Of a DNA stretch of 64,000 nucleotides, positions 1 through 7,861 are shown one piece after another. Numbering within the stretch: the stretch's first letter is position 1; the number at the start of each line of letters is the position of its first letter. The DNA comes from Candidatus Lernaella stagnicola. Its GTDB lineage: Bacteria > Lernaellota > Lernaellaia > Lernaellales > Lernaellaceae. The stretch lies in the NCBI GenBank assembly GCA_030765525.1, contig JAVCCK010000016.1, forward strand, positions 26,823 to 90,822. The letters are read 5' to 3'. The translations under genes and the position numbers were made by a program. The notes under the pieces were generated by a model. It saw nothing but the letters and a program-made list of their open reading frames with translations, did not search any database and was not told the DNA's origin.

Positions 1-199
1 CAGTTTCGTCATCGTCATCGTCGGTAGCGTCGTCGTCGGTAGCGTCGTCGTCGGTAGCGTCGTCGTCGGTGAAGAACGTGTCGTCATCATCGTCGTCGTC
101 GTCATCGTCATCGTCGCAAGCGACAAGGGCGGCGCTCAAGCCCATACAGAGCACGAACGCCAGCATCAACATAAATACTTTGTGGTTCCATAGCTTCAT
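1..199 (-). CDS. Poly-aspartate lipoprotein, 3' end beyond window
   Basis: Partial gene: the N-terminal 66 codons are present and the rest lies off the left edge. Residues 1-27 form a lipoprotein signal peptide with lipobox LVAC and lipidated Cys28. Twelve consecutive Asp follow at once, then a short Thr/Phe stretch and repeated DDDAT units. The start ATG at 199 has an AGGAGG upstream at about the right distance. Mature function is unknown. Asp directly after the cysteine would be an inner-membrane retention signal under the enterobacterial Lol rule, but that rule may not hold in this lineage. It shares the post-Cys Asp run with the lipoproteins at 6626 and 16372. Confidence 0.8.
   Translation of the reverse strand, partial: MKLWNHKVFMLMLAFVLCMGLSAALVACDDDDDDDDDDDDTFFTDDDATDDDATDDDATDDDDDET
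17..71. repeat. 15-bp tandem repeat coding DDDAT
   Basis: About three copies of a 15-bp unit (gtagcgtcgtcgtcg on the + strand) lie inside the lipoprotein gene at the left edge. On the minus strand each unit encodes Asp-Asp-Asp-Ala-Thr. The unit is a multiple of three, so slippage would change linker length without breaking the frame. Confidence 0.75.
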
Positions 200-727
200 T
201 TCTAAGTTTCCTCCTGTTGTTGGTTTTTGTCCCGAACCTCCACAATTTGACCCGGGTATGGCTTGTTACTGCGCCATGCAAATGTCAACAGCGCGCCAAA
301 GCGGCGTCAGGACAAACACAACTTACGAATAACCGATCCTCCGACTGAGGAACCCACCCGTTCCCCAGCTTCAGCAAAAGCAGTTAGCATACCTTGATCG
401 GTCTAGCAAGCGAAAAAATGACCCGGGCCGCGCGAAAAGCACAAAACAGTAGTAATATCATATTGATGGCAACCGGAAGCGACGAAAAGGCCAGCTTTCA
501 AAACTCTTGATGCTTCGCGGGTCGAGACTGCGCGGAGAGCCCGCGCGCCATACGTGAAAAATCAACGGAAAACCGAAGGATTTTGTCGAGAATCAATCGC
601 GCGGCGGGGTTCGAAGCCGTGAACGCTCCGAGTTCCGCGCCGCTTCCACGCGCTCAAACTGCTTGACGCTCTCCGGGGCGCGTGTTACGAGTTTGCCGCT
701 GAACACTCGGTTGGGGGGAATGGTCGC
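200..727. other. Intergenic, divergent promoter region
   Basis: About 530 bp separate the left-edge lipoprotein from the zinc-ribbon RDD protein, which are transcribed away from each other. The only items I can support are the two ribosome binding sites at its edges (AGGAGG near 210 on the minus strand, a G-rich site near 716 on the plus strand). I see no RNA gene, terminator or plausible small coding sequence. Confidence 0.5.
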
Positions 728-2425
728 GTGCGTTGTCCAAACTGCGGATTTGTCTCATTTGACGACTTGGACGATTGCAAGAAGTGCGGCTACGACCTGG
801 TGGCGCACCGCGCGGGCGGAAGAAAAAAAACGGGTTCATGGTTTTCCCGACTGCGGTCGCGAAAAGTGGAAGCCGCCGCCGCCAAAGTAGAAGCTGTCGC
901 AACCGCCACCGCCGAAAAGAAACAAGCTCCGGCCCGCAGCATTTCCCCGCCGCTACACGCCAAGAAAAGCGGCAGCGATTCCGCCGCTGCCAACCCCGTC
1001 GATTTGCAGGCCCACGACCATCAACTGGAACAAATGCGCGACGAACTCCGGCACACCTACCAGCAGGCGCCGGTTGCCGAACGCCGCGCCATTCGCGCCA
1101 AACTCGACGAACTTGACCGGGAACGCACGGGCGTTCGACGCCGCATCGAGGTAATGGAGCGCGAGCATAAAACGCGGGAAAAGCGTATCCGCGGGCAGCT
1201 TGAAGTCGAGCGTCGCGCCGTGGAAGAGGAAAGGCGCAAGTCCGAGGAACTGCGCGGGGAAATGGAAGCCAAGTTGCGCGAGTCCGAAAGCGCGCGGCAG
1301 GAGGCCCAGCGCAAACTGGAGGAGGCGACCCAAGCGCAATCGAGCATCCAGAGCGAACTGGATACCGCCCTCAAGCAACAAGATGAAATCGAGCAGGATC
1401 TCACCGCCGCCCGGCAAGCTCAAACCAGCATGCAAGAGGAGCTGAATCACGCCCGGCGGCGACAAGCCGAAGTCAACGGACAAAGCGAGCAGCTCGCCAA
1501 GCAAGCGGCGGAAGTCAAAAGACTCGAAGCCGAGCGACGCTTGCTCTTTGAAGCCGCCCAACGCTTGCAGGAAGAACGCGAACGGTTGGAATTGCAGCGC
1601 CTGGCGGCTGAGAAAGATCGCATCTTGCGCTCGCGACGGAAAGCGGCCGAAACCATCGCGGCGCCAACGCCGGAACCGGTCGCAATACAGGAGCCGGTCG
1701 CAACGCCGGAACTGGTCGCAACGCCGGAACTGGTCGCAACGCCGGAACCGGTCGCCACGCCGGAACTTCCGGCCGCCGTGCCGCCGCCCAACCGCGCTGC
1801 GGAAATCGTCGAGCGATTGTCCAAGCCCGCCGCGCGCGCCGAGGATCTGCTGGAATTGTATGGTCGCCCTCGCGAGCGACGCGTCCCGTCCGGGAAGGCG
1901 AAAGAAACGCCGCCACTTTCTCAGGACCGGGAATTCGAGTCCGTCGAAATAGAAGAAGGCGAAGTGATCGTCGAATACGAGGATCACGAACAGGACGCCT
2001 ACGTTCCCAAGGGCGGCTTCTTGTTTCGCGGGATGGCGGCGCTGATCGACATCATGTTGTTGACGATGGTCGTGGGGCTGTTCCTGGGAATCGGCTTGTT
2101 TGTCACCGGCGTTTCGGGCAAAGGGATGCTCGGTGCCATCGGCACCCTGGGTCTCCCTTTCTATATTGTATTCCTAATGTTGTCGGCCGCTTACTTCACG
2201 TACATGCACGGCGTGTACGGCCAAACATTGGGTAAACGCTTGCTGGGCTTGCGTGTGATGACGACTCACGGCGGCGACTTGGGCTTCTTGACGGCGTTTT
2301 TTCGGTTTGTAACTACTTGTTTTTCAGCGGGATTGTTAGGCATGGGTGTATTTTGGATCGCCCTGGACGGCAACAAGCAGGGGTGGCACGACAAGCTGTC
2401 GCGCACCGTTGTCGTACGCTTGTAA
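728..2425 (+). CDS. Zinc-ribbon / coiled-coil / RDD membrane protein
   Basis: A 565-residue protein in three parts. The N-terminus is a zinc ribbon (C3-x2-C6, C17-x2-C20). Residues about 95-310 are charged, Glu/Arg/Gln-rich coiled coil, followed by a repeated Pro-Glu-Pro-Val-Ala-Thr linker (about 315-346). The C-terminus from about 427 is an RDD domain with hydrophobic segments and the typical GxTxGKRLLGLRV stretch. The GTG start at 728 sits behind a ggggga site and places the first zinc cysteine at residue 3. RDD proteins are small membrane proteins of mostly unknown function, some linked to transport. The coiled coil and ribbon would lie in the cytoplasm. The next gene has its own likely promoter, so co-transcription is not certain. 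Confidence 0.8.
   Translation: MRCPNCGFVSFDDLDDCKKCGYDLVAHRAGGRKKTGSWFSRLRSRKVEAAAAKVEAVATATAEKKQAPARSISPPLHAKKSGSDSAAANPVDLQAHDHQLEQMRDELRHTYQQAPVAERRAIRAKLDELDRERTGVRRRIEVMEREHKTREKRIRGQLEVERRAVEEERRKSEELRGEMEAKLRESESARQEAQRKLEEATQAQSSIQSELDTALKQQDEIEQDLTAARQAQTSMQEELNHARRRQAEVNGQSEQLAKQAAEVKRLEAERRLLFEAAQRLQEERERLELQRLAAEKDRILRSRRKAAETIAAPTPEPVAIQEPVATPELVATPELVATPEPVATPELPAAVPPPNRAAEIVERLSKPAARAEDLLELYGRPRERRVPSGKAKETPPLSQDREFESVEIEEGEVIVEYEDHEQDAYVPKGGFLFRGMAALIDIMLLTMVVGLFLGIGLFVTGVSGKGMLGAIGTLGLPFYIVFLMLSAAYFTYMHGVYGQTLGKRLLGLRVMTTHGGDLGFLTAFFRFVTTCFSAGLLGMGVFWIALDGNKQGWHDKLSRTVVVRL
1671..1765 (+). repeat. 18-bp minisatellite coding PE(P/L)VAT linker
   Basis: About five near-identical 18-bp units (ccggaactggtcgcaacg type) encode PEPVAT/PELVAT in the linker between the coiled coil and the RDD domain. 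Units two to four are nearly perfect, which suggests recent slippage. Copy-number change keeps frame. Confidence 0.8.
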
Positions 2426-2443
2426 ATCCTCGAACACAAACTC

Positions 2444-2472
2444 TTGACGGCGGGTCTCGACTGATTAATAAT
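2444..2472 (+). promoter_or_regulatory. Putative sigma-70 promoter of the pseudokinase gene
   Basis: TTGACG at 2444-2449, a 17-bp spacer, then AATAAT at 2467-2472. It lies just after the stop of the RDD gene and about 115 bp before the TTG start at 2587. Found by eye only. Confidence 0.4.
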
Positions 2473-2586
2473 TACCGGACGAGGTTCCTGCCGGGTAAGC
2501 TTGTAAATTTTCACCGCCGAACAGGTGAAATCGTGGGAGATCCTTAAACCTAGAACACCGGTGCGACACGCTGAGGGGCGGAACAC

Positions 2587-4707
2587 TTGAGCGATATCTT
2601 CTCCGACGACGTCCTGGATTCGATTGACGGGGCAATAGATCAAACGATGACGGTTCGCACCTTTGGTGTGGGCGACGCCATCGCCGAGCGGTTCAAAGTC
2701 GAGCGCGTCGTAGGACGCGGCAACTTTGGCTTCGTGTACCGCGTCAAAGATTCCACGACCGGCAAAACCCGGGCACTCAAAACTTTTTACGAGCGCATTA
2801 CCGAGCGGCCCGGCGTGGCCAAGGCACTGCTGGACCTAGGCAACGCCCTGGCTCAAATTACGCACCCGAATTTGGTGCGCGTGTTCGAGGTGGGGCAAGA
2901 CGGCGATTTGATCTTCTTCGTGGAAGAATTCGTCAGCGCCATGACCCTCAAACGCCTCGTGAGCGCCGTCCGGAAAAACGCGCCCGAACAAGGTTTTCCC
3001 AGCGAGGAAATGAACAACCTGTTGGCGCAGGTTACCGAATTGCTCGCCGAATTTCCCGACCTTCCCCATGGCAATCTGACTCCGCAGAACATCTTCATGA
3101 GCAAGCAAGGTGTGAAGGTGTCGGATATCGGTGTGCTGGCCGCCGTGCGTTCCGCCCTCCAAGAGGCGGATTTCGGCGCCATGACCGGCGGCGAGTTCTG
3201 GGCGCGCGAAACCTTCGATCAAGGAATCGTCGACGCCGGCGCCGACGTCTTTAGTCTCGGGCGTTTGCTCGAATACATCCTCACCCTTGAAAAACCGACC
3301 GGCGAAAAAGAACACCGGCCGATCAAGGGCGGGCATCCCGAAGCCCTGCTCGCGCTCGTCGAAGAGGCCACGGCCCACGACCCGGCCGAGCGCCCGCCCA
3401 ACGCCGCCGCCTTTATGGGCACCTACGAAGCGGCCTATCACGAGACGCGAGCGACAGAGCCCTTCTTCGAAGACGAATCCGAAGCGCGGGCCGAAGAAGA
3501 CGAATTGGCCGCCGCCGTGGAAAGCGCCACCGAAGCCCTTGCCGAGCAAGTCGTCGCCGAAGAACTCGTCGATGAGGATGCCGGCGAATTGCCGGAGATC
3601 GAAACCACCGCCGAACCGGTGGAAGAAGTGTTTGCCGAAGACTTCTTCCTGGAAAGCGAGCCGGCCGAACCGATCGAGCAGGCCGAACTGCCGCTGCCGG
3701 AAGCCGAACCCGAAGCGCCCGCCCAAGAGGCGATCGAAGAACTGCCCGCCGAGCCCGAGGTTCGGATTCCCCATCTGAAACGTGAGGAGAAAAAGGGTCC
3801 GGCCGTCGCCCCGCTGGTGGCAGCGGCGATCGTGGTCATTGGGTTGGTCGTGGCGTTTTTCATGTTCCAGGATAAGATTCTGCCGCCCGCCACGCCCCAG
3901 CCGCAGCCCACGCCGCTGGTGGATCAGGATACCTTCGACCTGGAAGGTATTACGATTCAGCCCGAGCCGGGCGGCCCGACTTTCGATCAAATGATCGGCG
4001 CGATGTTGACCCAGGCCGAAACCTACATGAAGACCAACCGCATCACGAGCCCGCGGGACGACTCGGCCTACGGCATTTACACCTTCGTGTTGGATATCGA
4101 TCCGGAAAACAAAGTGGCGAAAGACGGCGTGCAGGAAGTCGAAGACTACTACATGAAATTCGGCCGCGCCTTCTTGAACAAGAAGGACTACGACAACGCC
4201 AAATATATGTTCAGCCGCGTGACCGAGATCGTCAATCCGGGCAACAAAGAAGCTCGGCAGGCGATGGCGCGTATCGCCCGCGAGGGACAGGGCATCCAGG
4301 TCGCGACCGGGCCCAAGCCGGGAGTGGGACCGCAGCCGGGGCCGCAAGCGACTCCGCAGCCGGCCGGCAAGCAGCCCGTGGGTATCGTGCCGCCGGTCAA
4401 GGGAATCGAACCCGTACCGCCGCAACCGCTGACGAAATTGACCCCCGCGACCATCAGGGCGACGATTGCCAAATACATGGGCCGGGTCAAATTCTGCTTT
4501 GCGAAAAACCCGGAAGCCAGCGGCACGGTGAAGGTGGGCTTTACCATCAATCCCGACGGCAGCGTGACCGGCACCCATGTGGCCAGTTCGTCGATGAGCA
4601 ATGCCGCGGTGGAGCAGTGCCTGGTGCGACGCGTCTCGTTCATGAGATTCCCGGCGTCCTCGGGGTCGTCTAAAAAGGTCACGTTCCCGTTTACTTTCAA
4701 GAAATAA
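2587..4707 (+). CDS. Pseudokinase with TM helix and AgmX/PglI C-terminal domain
   Basis: A 706-residue protein. Residues about 36-290 form a Ser/Thr-kinase-like fold: glycine loop GRGNFG (43-48) and ATP-binding Lys65 are present. The catalytic loop reads H161-G-N-L-T-P-Q-N168, so HRD Asp is Asn163 and the following Lys is Thr165; the DFG motif is D180-I-G. It is therefore probably a pseudokinase. A Glu/Ala/Pro-rich acidic linker follows, then a single TM helix (about 404-427), TPR-like helices and a Pro-rich stretch. The last 90 residues match the AgmX/PglI-type tail of myxobacterial proteins (two Cys, a G-x-V-x-V-x-F-x-I core and FP near the end). The TTG start at 2587 follows GAGGGGCGG. Likely role: inner-membrane scaffold linking cytoplasmic signalling to the periplasm; the client is unknown. 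Confidence 0.8.
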   Translation: MSDIFSDDVLDSIDGAIDQTMTVRTFGVGDAIAERFKVERVVGRGNFGFVYRVKDSTTGKTRALKTFYERITERPGVAKALLDLGNALAQITHPNLVRVFEVGQDGDLIFFVEEFVSAMTLKRLVSAVRKNAPEQGFPSEEMNNLLAQVTELLAEFPDLPHGNLTPQNIFMSKQGVKVSDIGVLAAVRSALQEADFGAMTGGEFWARETFDQGIVDAGADVFSLGRLLEYILTLEKPTGEKEHRPIKGGHPEALLALVEEATAHDPAERPPNAAAFMGTYEAAYHETRATEPFFEDESEARAEEDELAAAVESATEALAEQVVAEELVDEDAGELPEIETTAEPVEEVFAEDFFLESEPAEPIEQAELPLPEAEPEAPAQEAIEELPAEPEVRIPHLKREEKKGPAVAPLVAAAIVVIGLVVAFFMFQDKILPPATPQPQPTPLVDQDTFDLEGITIQPEPGGPTFDQMIGAMLTQAETYMKTNRITSPRDDSAYGIYTFVLDIDPENKVAKDGVQEVEDYYMKFGRAFLNKKDYDNAKYMFSRVTEIVNPGNKEARQAMARIAREGQGIQVATGPKPGVGPQPGPQATPQPAGKQPVGIVPPVKGIEPVPPQPLTKLTPATIRATIAKYMGRVKFCFAKNPEASGTVKVGFTINPDGSVTGTHVASSSMSNAAVEQCLVRRVSFMRFPASSGSSKKVTFPFTFKK

Positions 4708-4816
4708 GTTCCTTCCGGCCGTGCCGACAACCTGATAGCGGCGAACCCCCGCGTTTACGCCCGGCAACCGAAATGGTTAGACTACCGTTGACCATGTGGG
4801 AAACGAGGGTGAGCGG

Positions 4817-5893
4817 ATGAACCGGATAACTCGCAACCAGGCCGCATTGTGCTTCGTCGTGCTCGCCGTGTGGCTGCTTGCCGCCGGCTGCGGCAGCACG
4901 TCGGTGGGCGCTCGCTTGGTGCTGCCGCCTACCACCATCGTCGGCGACCCCCACGGTTTGCGCGGCGACATCTACGACGCCTACGAACTCTTCGACCGGG
5001 GCGAGGAAGCCTTTGTGCAGGCCCAGTGGCCCCGCGCCCAGGTCCTTTACGAGCGATTGCTGCGCGAGTATCCGCAAAGCGACATTGCCCCCATGGCTCG
5101 CTACAACCTGGCGCTGGTGAACGAACGTCAGGGAAACTGGGGCGACGCGCTGGCGGTCTACGAAGGCTTCGGCATGCCGCCGGGAAAGGGCGTGCGCCTG
5201 GAAGAAGTGCGGCTGCGCAAAGGCATCTGCCTAAGCCGCTTGAAACGCTGGGACGAGGCGCAGGCCGTATTCGAAAGCGTGCTGCGGCAGTTCGGCGTGC
5301 CGCCGCTGGAATACAACGAGGCCCGCGTGCGTCTGGGGATCGCGGCGTTTCACAACGAGCGCGAAGTGCTCGCCGAGCATTACCTATCGCAAGCGCTGGC
5401 CCAATACGAGATCAACGCCGAGCGGGGCGTCGCCTATGCCCGCGCCGCGTTCGGCCAAGGCTATTTCGTGATGGGCGAGATTTATTTTCGCCGCTTCGAG
5501 CAAGTCGAACTGGCCGGCGACACGGCCATGCTGTCACGCTCATTGCGGGAAAAGGCCGAAGCCTTTGTCATCGCCCGCGAGCACTACACCCGCGCGATTC
5601 GAACTTACGAACCGGGAGTCGTGGTCTCTTCGCTGTTTCGCATCGGCATGGGTTACGAGTTGTTCTACCGCACGGTACTGGCCGCGCCGGACCCGGCCGA
5701 ACTGACGGCGAACGAACGACGCGCTTACCGCGACAAACTGGCCGAGAAACTCAAGCCCTTGCTCGACAAAGCTCTGGCAGCCTACCGTCGCAACCTGGAC
5801 CTGGCGCAGCAAATGAACGTGAGCGGCTCGTGGGTCGAGCAAACGCAAAAACGATATCGGGATCTAAGCGACTTCGCGCAGCAAGCGCCGTGA
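4817..5893 (+). CDS. TPR outer-membrane lipoprotein
   Basis: A 358-residue lipoprotein. Signal peptide 1-24 ends in lipobox LAAGC with Cys25. The body is helical TPR-like repeats, with a clear motif such as YPQSDIAPMARYNLALV. The architecture resembles BamD/YbgF-type TPR lipoproteins but no specific family can be assigned. I chose ATG 4817 because it follows GAGGGTGAG and gives a clean signal peptide; an upstream GTG at 4796 adds seven residues without a better site. It sits between the AgmX-tail pseudokinase and a DUF3108 periplasmic protein, all in one direction, which suggests an envelope-assembly or motility-type module. The function is not established. Confidence 0.75.
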   Translation: MNRITRNQAALCFVVLAVWLLAAGCGSTSVGARLVLPPTTIVGDPHGLRGDIYDAYELFDRGEEAFVQAQWPRAQVLYERLLREYPQSDIAPMARYNLALVNERQGNWGDALAVYEGFGMPPGKGVRLEEVRLRKGICLSRLKRWDEAQAVFESVLRQFGVPPLEYNEARVRLGIAAFHNEREVLAEHYLSQALAQYEINAERGVAYARAAFGQGYFVMGEIYFRRFEQVELAGDTAMLSRSLREKAEAFVIAREHYTRAIRTYEPGVVVSSLFRIGMGYELFYRTVLAAPDPAELTANERRAYRDKLAEKLKPLLDKALAAYRRNLDLAQQMNVSGSWVEQTQKRYRDLSDFAQQAP

Positions 5894-5903
5894 CGGGGGG
5901 AAC

Positions 5904-6662
5904 ATGAAACGTTTGATTTTCGGGTGCCTGACGGTAATCGTTTTGTGCTTGGCCGGGCCGGCGTGGGCCGTGGATTTCGCGGGCGAAAAAGTCACCTACG
6001 AATTCGGCTGGCGCAACATCAGCGCCGCGACGCTGGATATCAGGGTCAAGAACACGACCGTGGCCGGTGAGCCGAGCTACGCCGTGACGCTCGATATCAA
6101 GGGCAAGCCGGCACTGGATTGGATTTGGCGGGTGCGCGATCGCATCGACACCCTCGCGCGCGCCAAGGACCTGCGGCCCTTCCGTTATTTCTTCACGCAG
6201 CGCGAAGGCGCGTTCAAGCTCGATACCGAAATCACTTACGACAACGCCCAAAACAAGCTGGTTAGCAAGCGAACCCGTTACAAGAAAAGCGGGACGAAGC
6301 AACTGCGGCCCAAAGACGCGCCGGGCGACCACTTCGACCCGGTGACATCCTTGATGGTCGTGCGCCGCGTCGAGTTCAAACCGGGCGTCGTGCATACGGT
6401 CAAGGTGTTCGACGGCAAGCGAAAACATCTCGCCGAGTACCGCTGCATCGGTGAAAAAAAACTCGAAACCAAGGTCGGGACTTTCGACACGTGGATCATC
6501 AAACCGAAGCTGATCAAATCCGAAGGCAAGGACGACGACGCCAAGGCCGAGAAGGTCAAGGACGTCACCGTCTGGATCCAAAAGGATGCGCCGCACCACG
6601 TGCTGCGCGTTGAATCGGAGGCGTTGTGGGGTTACATCTACGTCGAACTGATCGCCAAATAG
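5904..6662 (+). CDS. DUF3108 periplasmic protein
   Basis: A 252-residue protein with a cleavable signal peptide (cleavage near GPAWA). The body matches the DUF3108 pattern: an N-terminal GEKVTYEFGW stretch, a mid-section DHFDPVTSLMVVRR, and a C-terminal beta-rich part ending in WIQKDAPHHVLRVES. DUF3108 proteins are envelope-associated and of unknown biochemical function. The start follows a strong ggggggaac site 10 bp after the TPR lipoprotein, so the two are probably co-transcribed. Identification is by pattern recognition, not by search. Confidence 0.75.
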   Translation: MKRLIFGCLTVIVLCLAGPAWAVDFAGEKVTYEFGWRNISAATLDIRVKNTTVAGEPSYAVTLDIKGKPALDWIWRVRDRIDTLARAKDLRPFRYFFTQREGAFKLDTEITYDNAQNKLVSKRTRYKKSGTKQLRPKDAPGDHFDPVTSLMVVRRVEFKPGVVHTVKVFDGKRKHLAEYRCIGEKKLETKVGTFDTWIIKPKLIKSEGKDDDAKAEKVKDVTVWIQKDAPHHVLRVESEALWGYIYVELIAK

Positions 6663-6982
6663 CCCTCTGGTTGATCGCGGCGATGTTGGCCGCCATCCTG
6701 GCCGTCGCGGCGGCTTGCGCGGGCGATGACGACGATGACGACGGCGACGACGACGACGACGCCGACGACCCGCCGGCGGAACAACCGACCGGCGCCTGCG
6801 CCTGCTGCTACGAAGCCGAAGGGGAGCTGTGGGGTTGGTGCTGGAGCGTCGGTTTTGAGACCGAATGTCAAACCGGCTGCGAGCAAATTTATGGGGAATC
6901 CGCCTTGGCCGGCCACCTGTTTTTCCCGGACGAAACCTGCCTCGAAGTGGACGAAACGGCTTCCTGCCGCGCATCATTTTAG
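6626..6982 (+). CDS. Small poly-Asp, Cys-rich lipoprotein
   Basis: A 118-residue lipoprotein. Signal peptide ends in lipobox AAAC with Cys31, followed by Ala-Gly, six Asp, Gly, five Asp and a second acidic block. The mature part is short and rich in cysteine (CACC, a WC pair, C-x3-C and one near the end), so disulfides or metal binding are possible. The GTG start at 6626 overlaps the end of the DUF3108 gene by 37 bp. I prefer it because it gives a basic n-region and has GGAGG four bases upstream. TTG 6671 is an alternative but would leave almost no n-region. Function unknown. It belongs with the post-Cys Asp lipoproteins at 1 and 16372. Confidence 0.65.
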   Translation: MGLHLRRTDRQIALWLIAAMLAAILAVAAACAGDDDDDDGDDDDDADDPPAEQPTGACACCYEAEGELWGWCWSVGFETECQTGCEQIYGESALAGHLFFPDETCLEVDETASCRASF

Positions 6983-7065
6983 TGTCACCGGTCGTAAATT
7001 AGCGTCGAAATCGTCGCAAATTGGTGTCGAAACCGTCACCAACAGTGTCGAAACGACCGCAACAC
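6982..7065. repeat. Degenerate ~21-bp tandem units (gtgtcgaaa...)
   Basis: Four imperfect units beginning near 6982, 7002, 7024 and 7045 share a gYGTCGaaa core followed by a ccgtcacc/gaccgc half. They lie between the small lipoprotein stop and the TetR promoter. Could be decayed repeats or binding sites; no ORF supports coding. Confidence 0.4.
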
Positions 7066-7168
7066 TACGTCTCATCACCGAGAATCGGTGACCCTCGGAC
7101 ACCAATAATGCGCTCTTATTGAGATAGCCGTGGGCCTTGCAGCACTGAAAATCGGTTGAAAAACTTCC

Positions 7169-7196
7169 TTGACACGGCGAAAACGATTAGTACAAT
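7169..7196 (+). promoter_or_regulatory. Sigma-70 promoter of the TetR-efflux operon
   Basis: TTGACA at 7169-7174, a 16-bp spacer, then TACAAT at 7191-7196: a near-consensus promoter 42 bp before the TetR start. The operator palindrome begins within the -10 box. Confidence 0.75.
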
Positions 7197-7226
7197 GTAA
7201 ACGTGATAAACGAATTACGTTTACAT
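7195..7226. promoter_or_regulatory. TetR operator: 10-bp perfect inverted repeat
   Basis: ATGTAAACGT at 7195-7204 and its exact complement ACGTTTACAT at 7217-7226, separated by 12 bp. It overlaps the end of the -10 element and the likely transcription start, and lies just before the TetR gene. This is the expected position for autorepression of the whole operon. Confidence 0.75.
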
Positions 7227-7237
7227 AGGGAATTGTG

Positions 7238-7861
7238 ATGCAACACTTTTTGGCAGGCATTACCCAGGCACCGGGCAACAAGACCCAGCAACGGATCATC
7301 ACCCATGCCACGCGGATTTTCATGGAACGCGGATTTCGGCGCATCACGGTCGAGGAACTGTGCGCCGGGATCGCGATGAGCAAACGCACCTTCTACAAAT
7401 ATTTCCCCAATCGCGACGAACTGGTGCGGGCGGTCTTTTTTCACACGGTCATTCCGCACGTGCGGCGCATAGTGGAGAATTTTCAGTCCGATTTGCCCGT
7501 CCCCGAGATTCTGCAACGGCATTTCGACTATGTTATCAACGGCTTTTTCGTCTCGGTCACCCAGCTGTTCCTTGAGGACTTGCAAACGCTGATGCCGGAA
7601 TTTTGGGCTGAGATCGAGCAGCGGCGCGATGTTATCGTGGAATTCGTCGGCGATTTGATCCGGCGCGGCCAAGCCGAAGGGACGGTCAACCCGAACCTGC
7701 CCGCCAAGCGTTTCGCCCGATTGATCGAGACGATCTTCCGCGCCGTGGCCAACCCGCAAGCTGCGGCCGCGATGGGCATGAACCTGCAGGACGTGGCCTC
7801 GACGTTGAGCGTGTTGGTTTTAGAGGGCGTGCTGCGCGCATGCCACGAGGAGGACGAATGA
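7238..7861 (+). CDS. TetR/AcrR family repressor
   Basis: A 207-residue regulator. Residues about 15-60 are a typical TetR helix-turn-helix (ATRIFMERGFRRITVEELC, then MSKRTFYKYFPNRDEL). The remainder is a helical ligand-binding domain. ATG 7238 is spaced well from AGGGA; GTG 7235 is the alternative. It heads an export operon (TolC, HlyD, two ABC ATPases, two permeases) and has its own promoter with an overlapping palindrome. It most likely represses the operon until an exported compound binds. In E. coli a TetR member (CecR) controls the related ybhGFSR exporter, which is a useful parallel but not proof of the same substrate. Confidence 0.9.
   Translation: MQHFLAGITQAPGNKTQQRIITHATRIFMERGFRRITVEELCAGIAMSKRTFYKYFPNRDELVRAVFFHTVIPHVRRIVENFQSDLPVPEILQRHFDYVINGFFVSVTQLFLEDLQTLMPEFWAEIEQRRDVIVEFVGDLIRRGQAEGTVNPNLPAKRFARLIETIFRAVANPQAAAAMGMNLQDVASTLSVLVLEGVLRACHEEDE

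Noticed and set aside
69..332. 87-codon plus-strand poly-Ser ORF at the left edge
   Set aside because: The Ser run is the antisense reading of the Asp codons in the minus-strand lipoprotein, which has a proper signal peptide and ribosome site.
2836..4767. 643-codon minus-strand ORF over the pseudokinase gene
   Set aside because: Antisense shadow, rich in Gly/Arg/His/Phe, without domains.
6982..7065. CRISPR-like array before the TetR gene
   Set aside because: Units are only about 21 bp, imperfect, directly adjoining with no spacers, and there are no cas genes.
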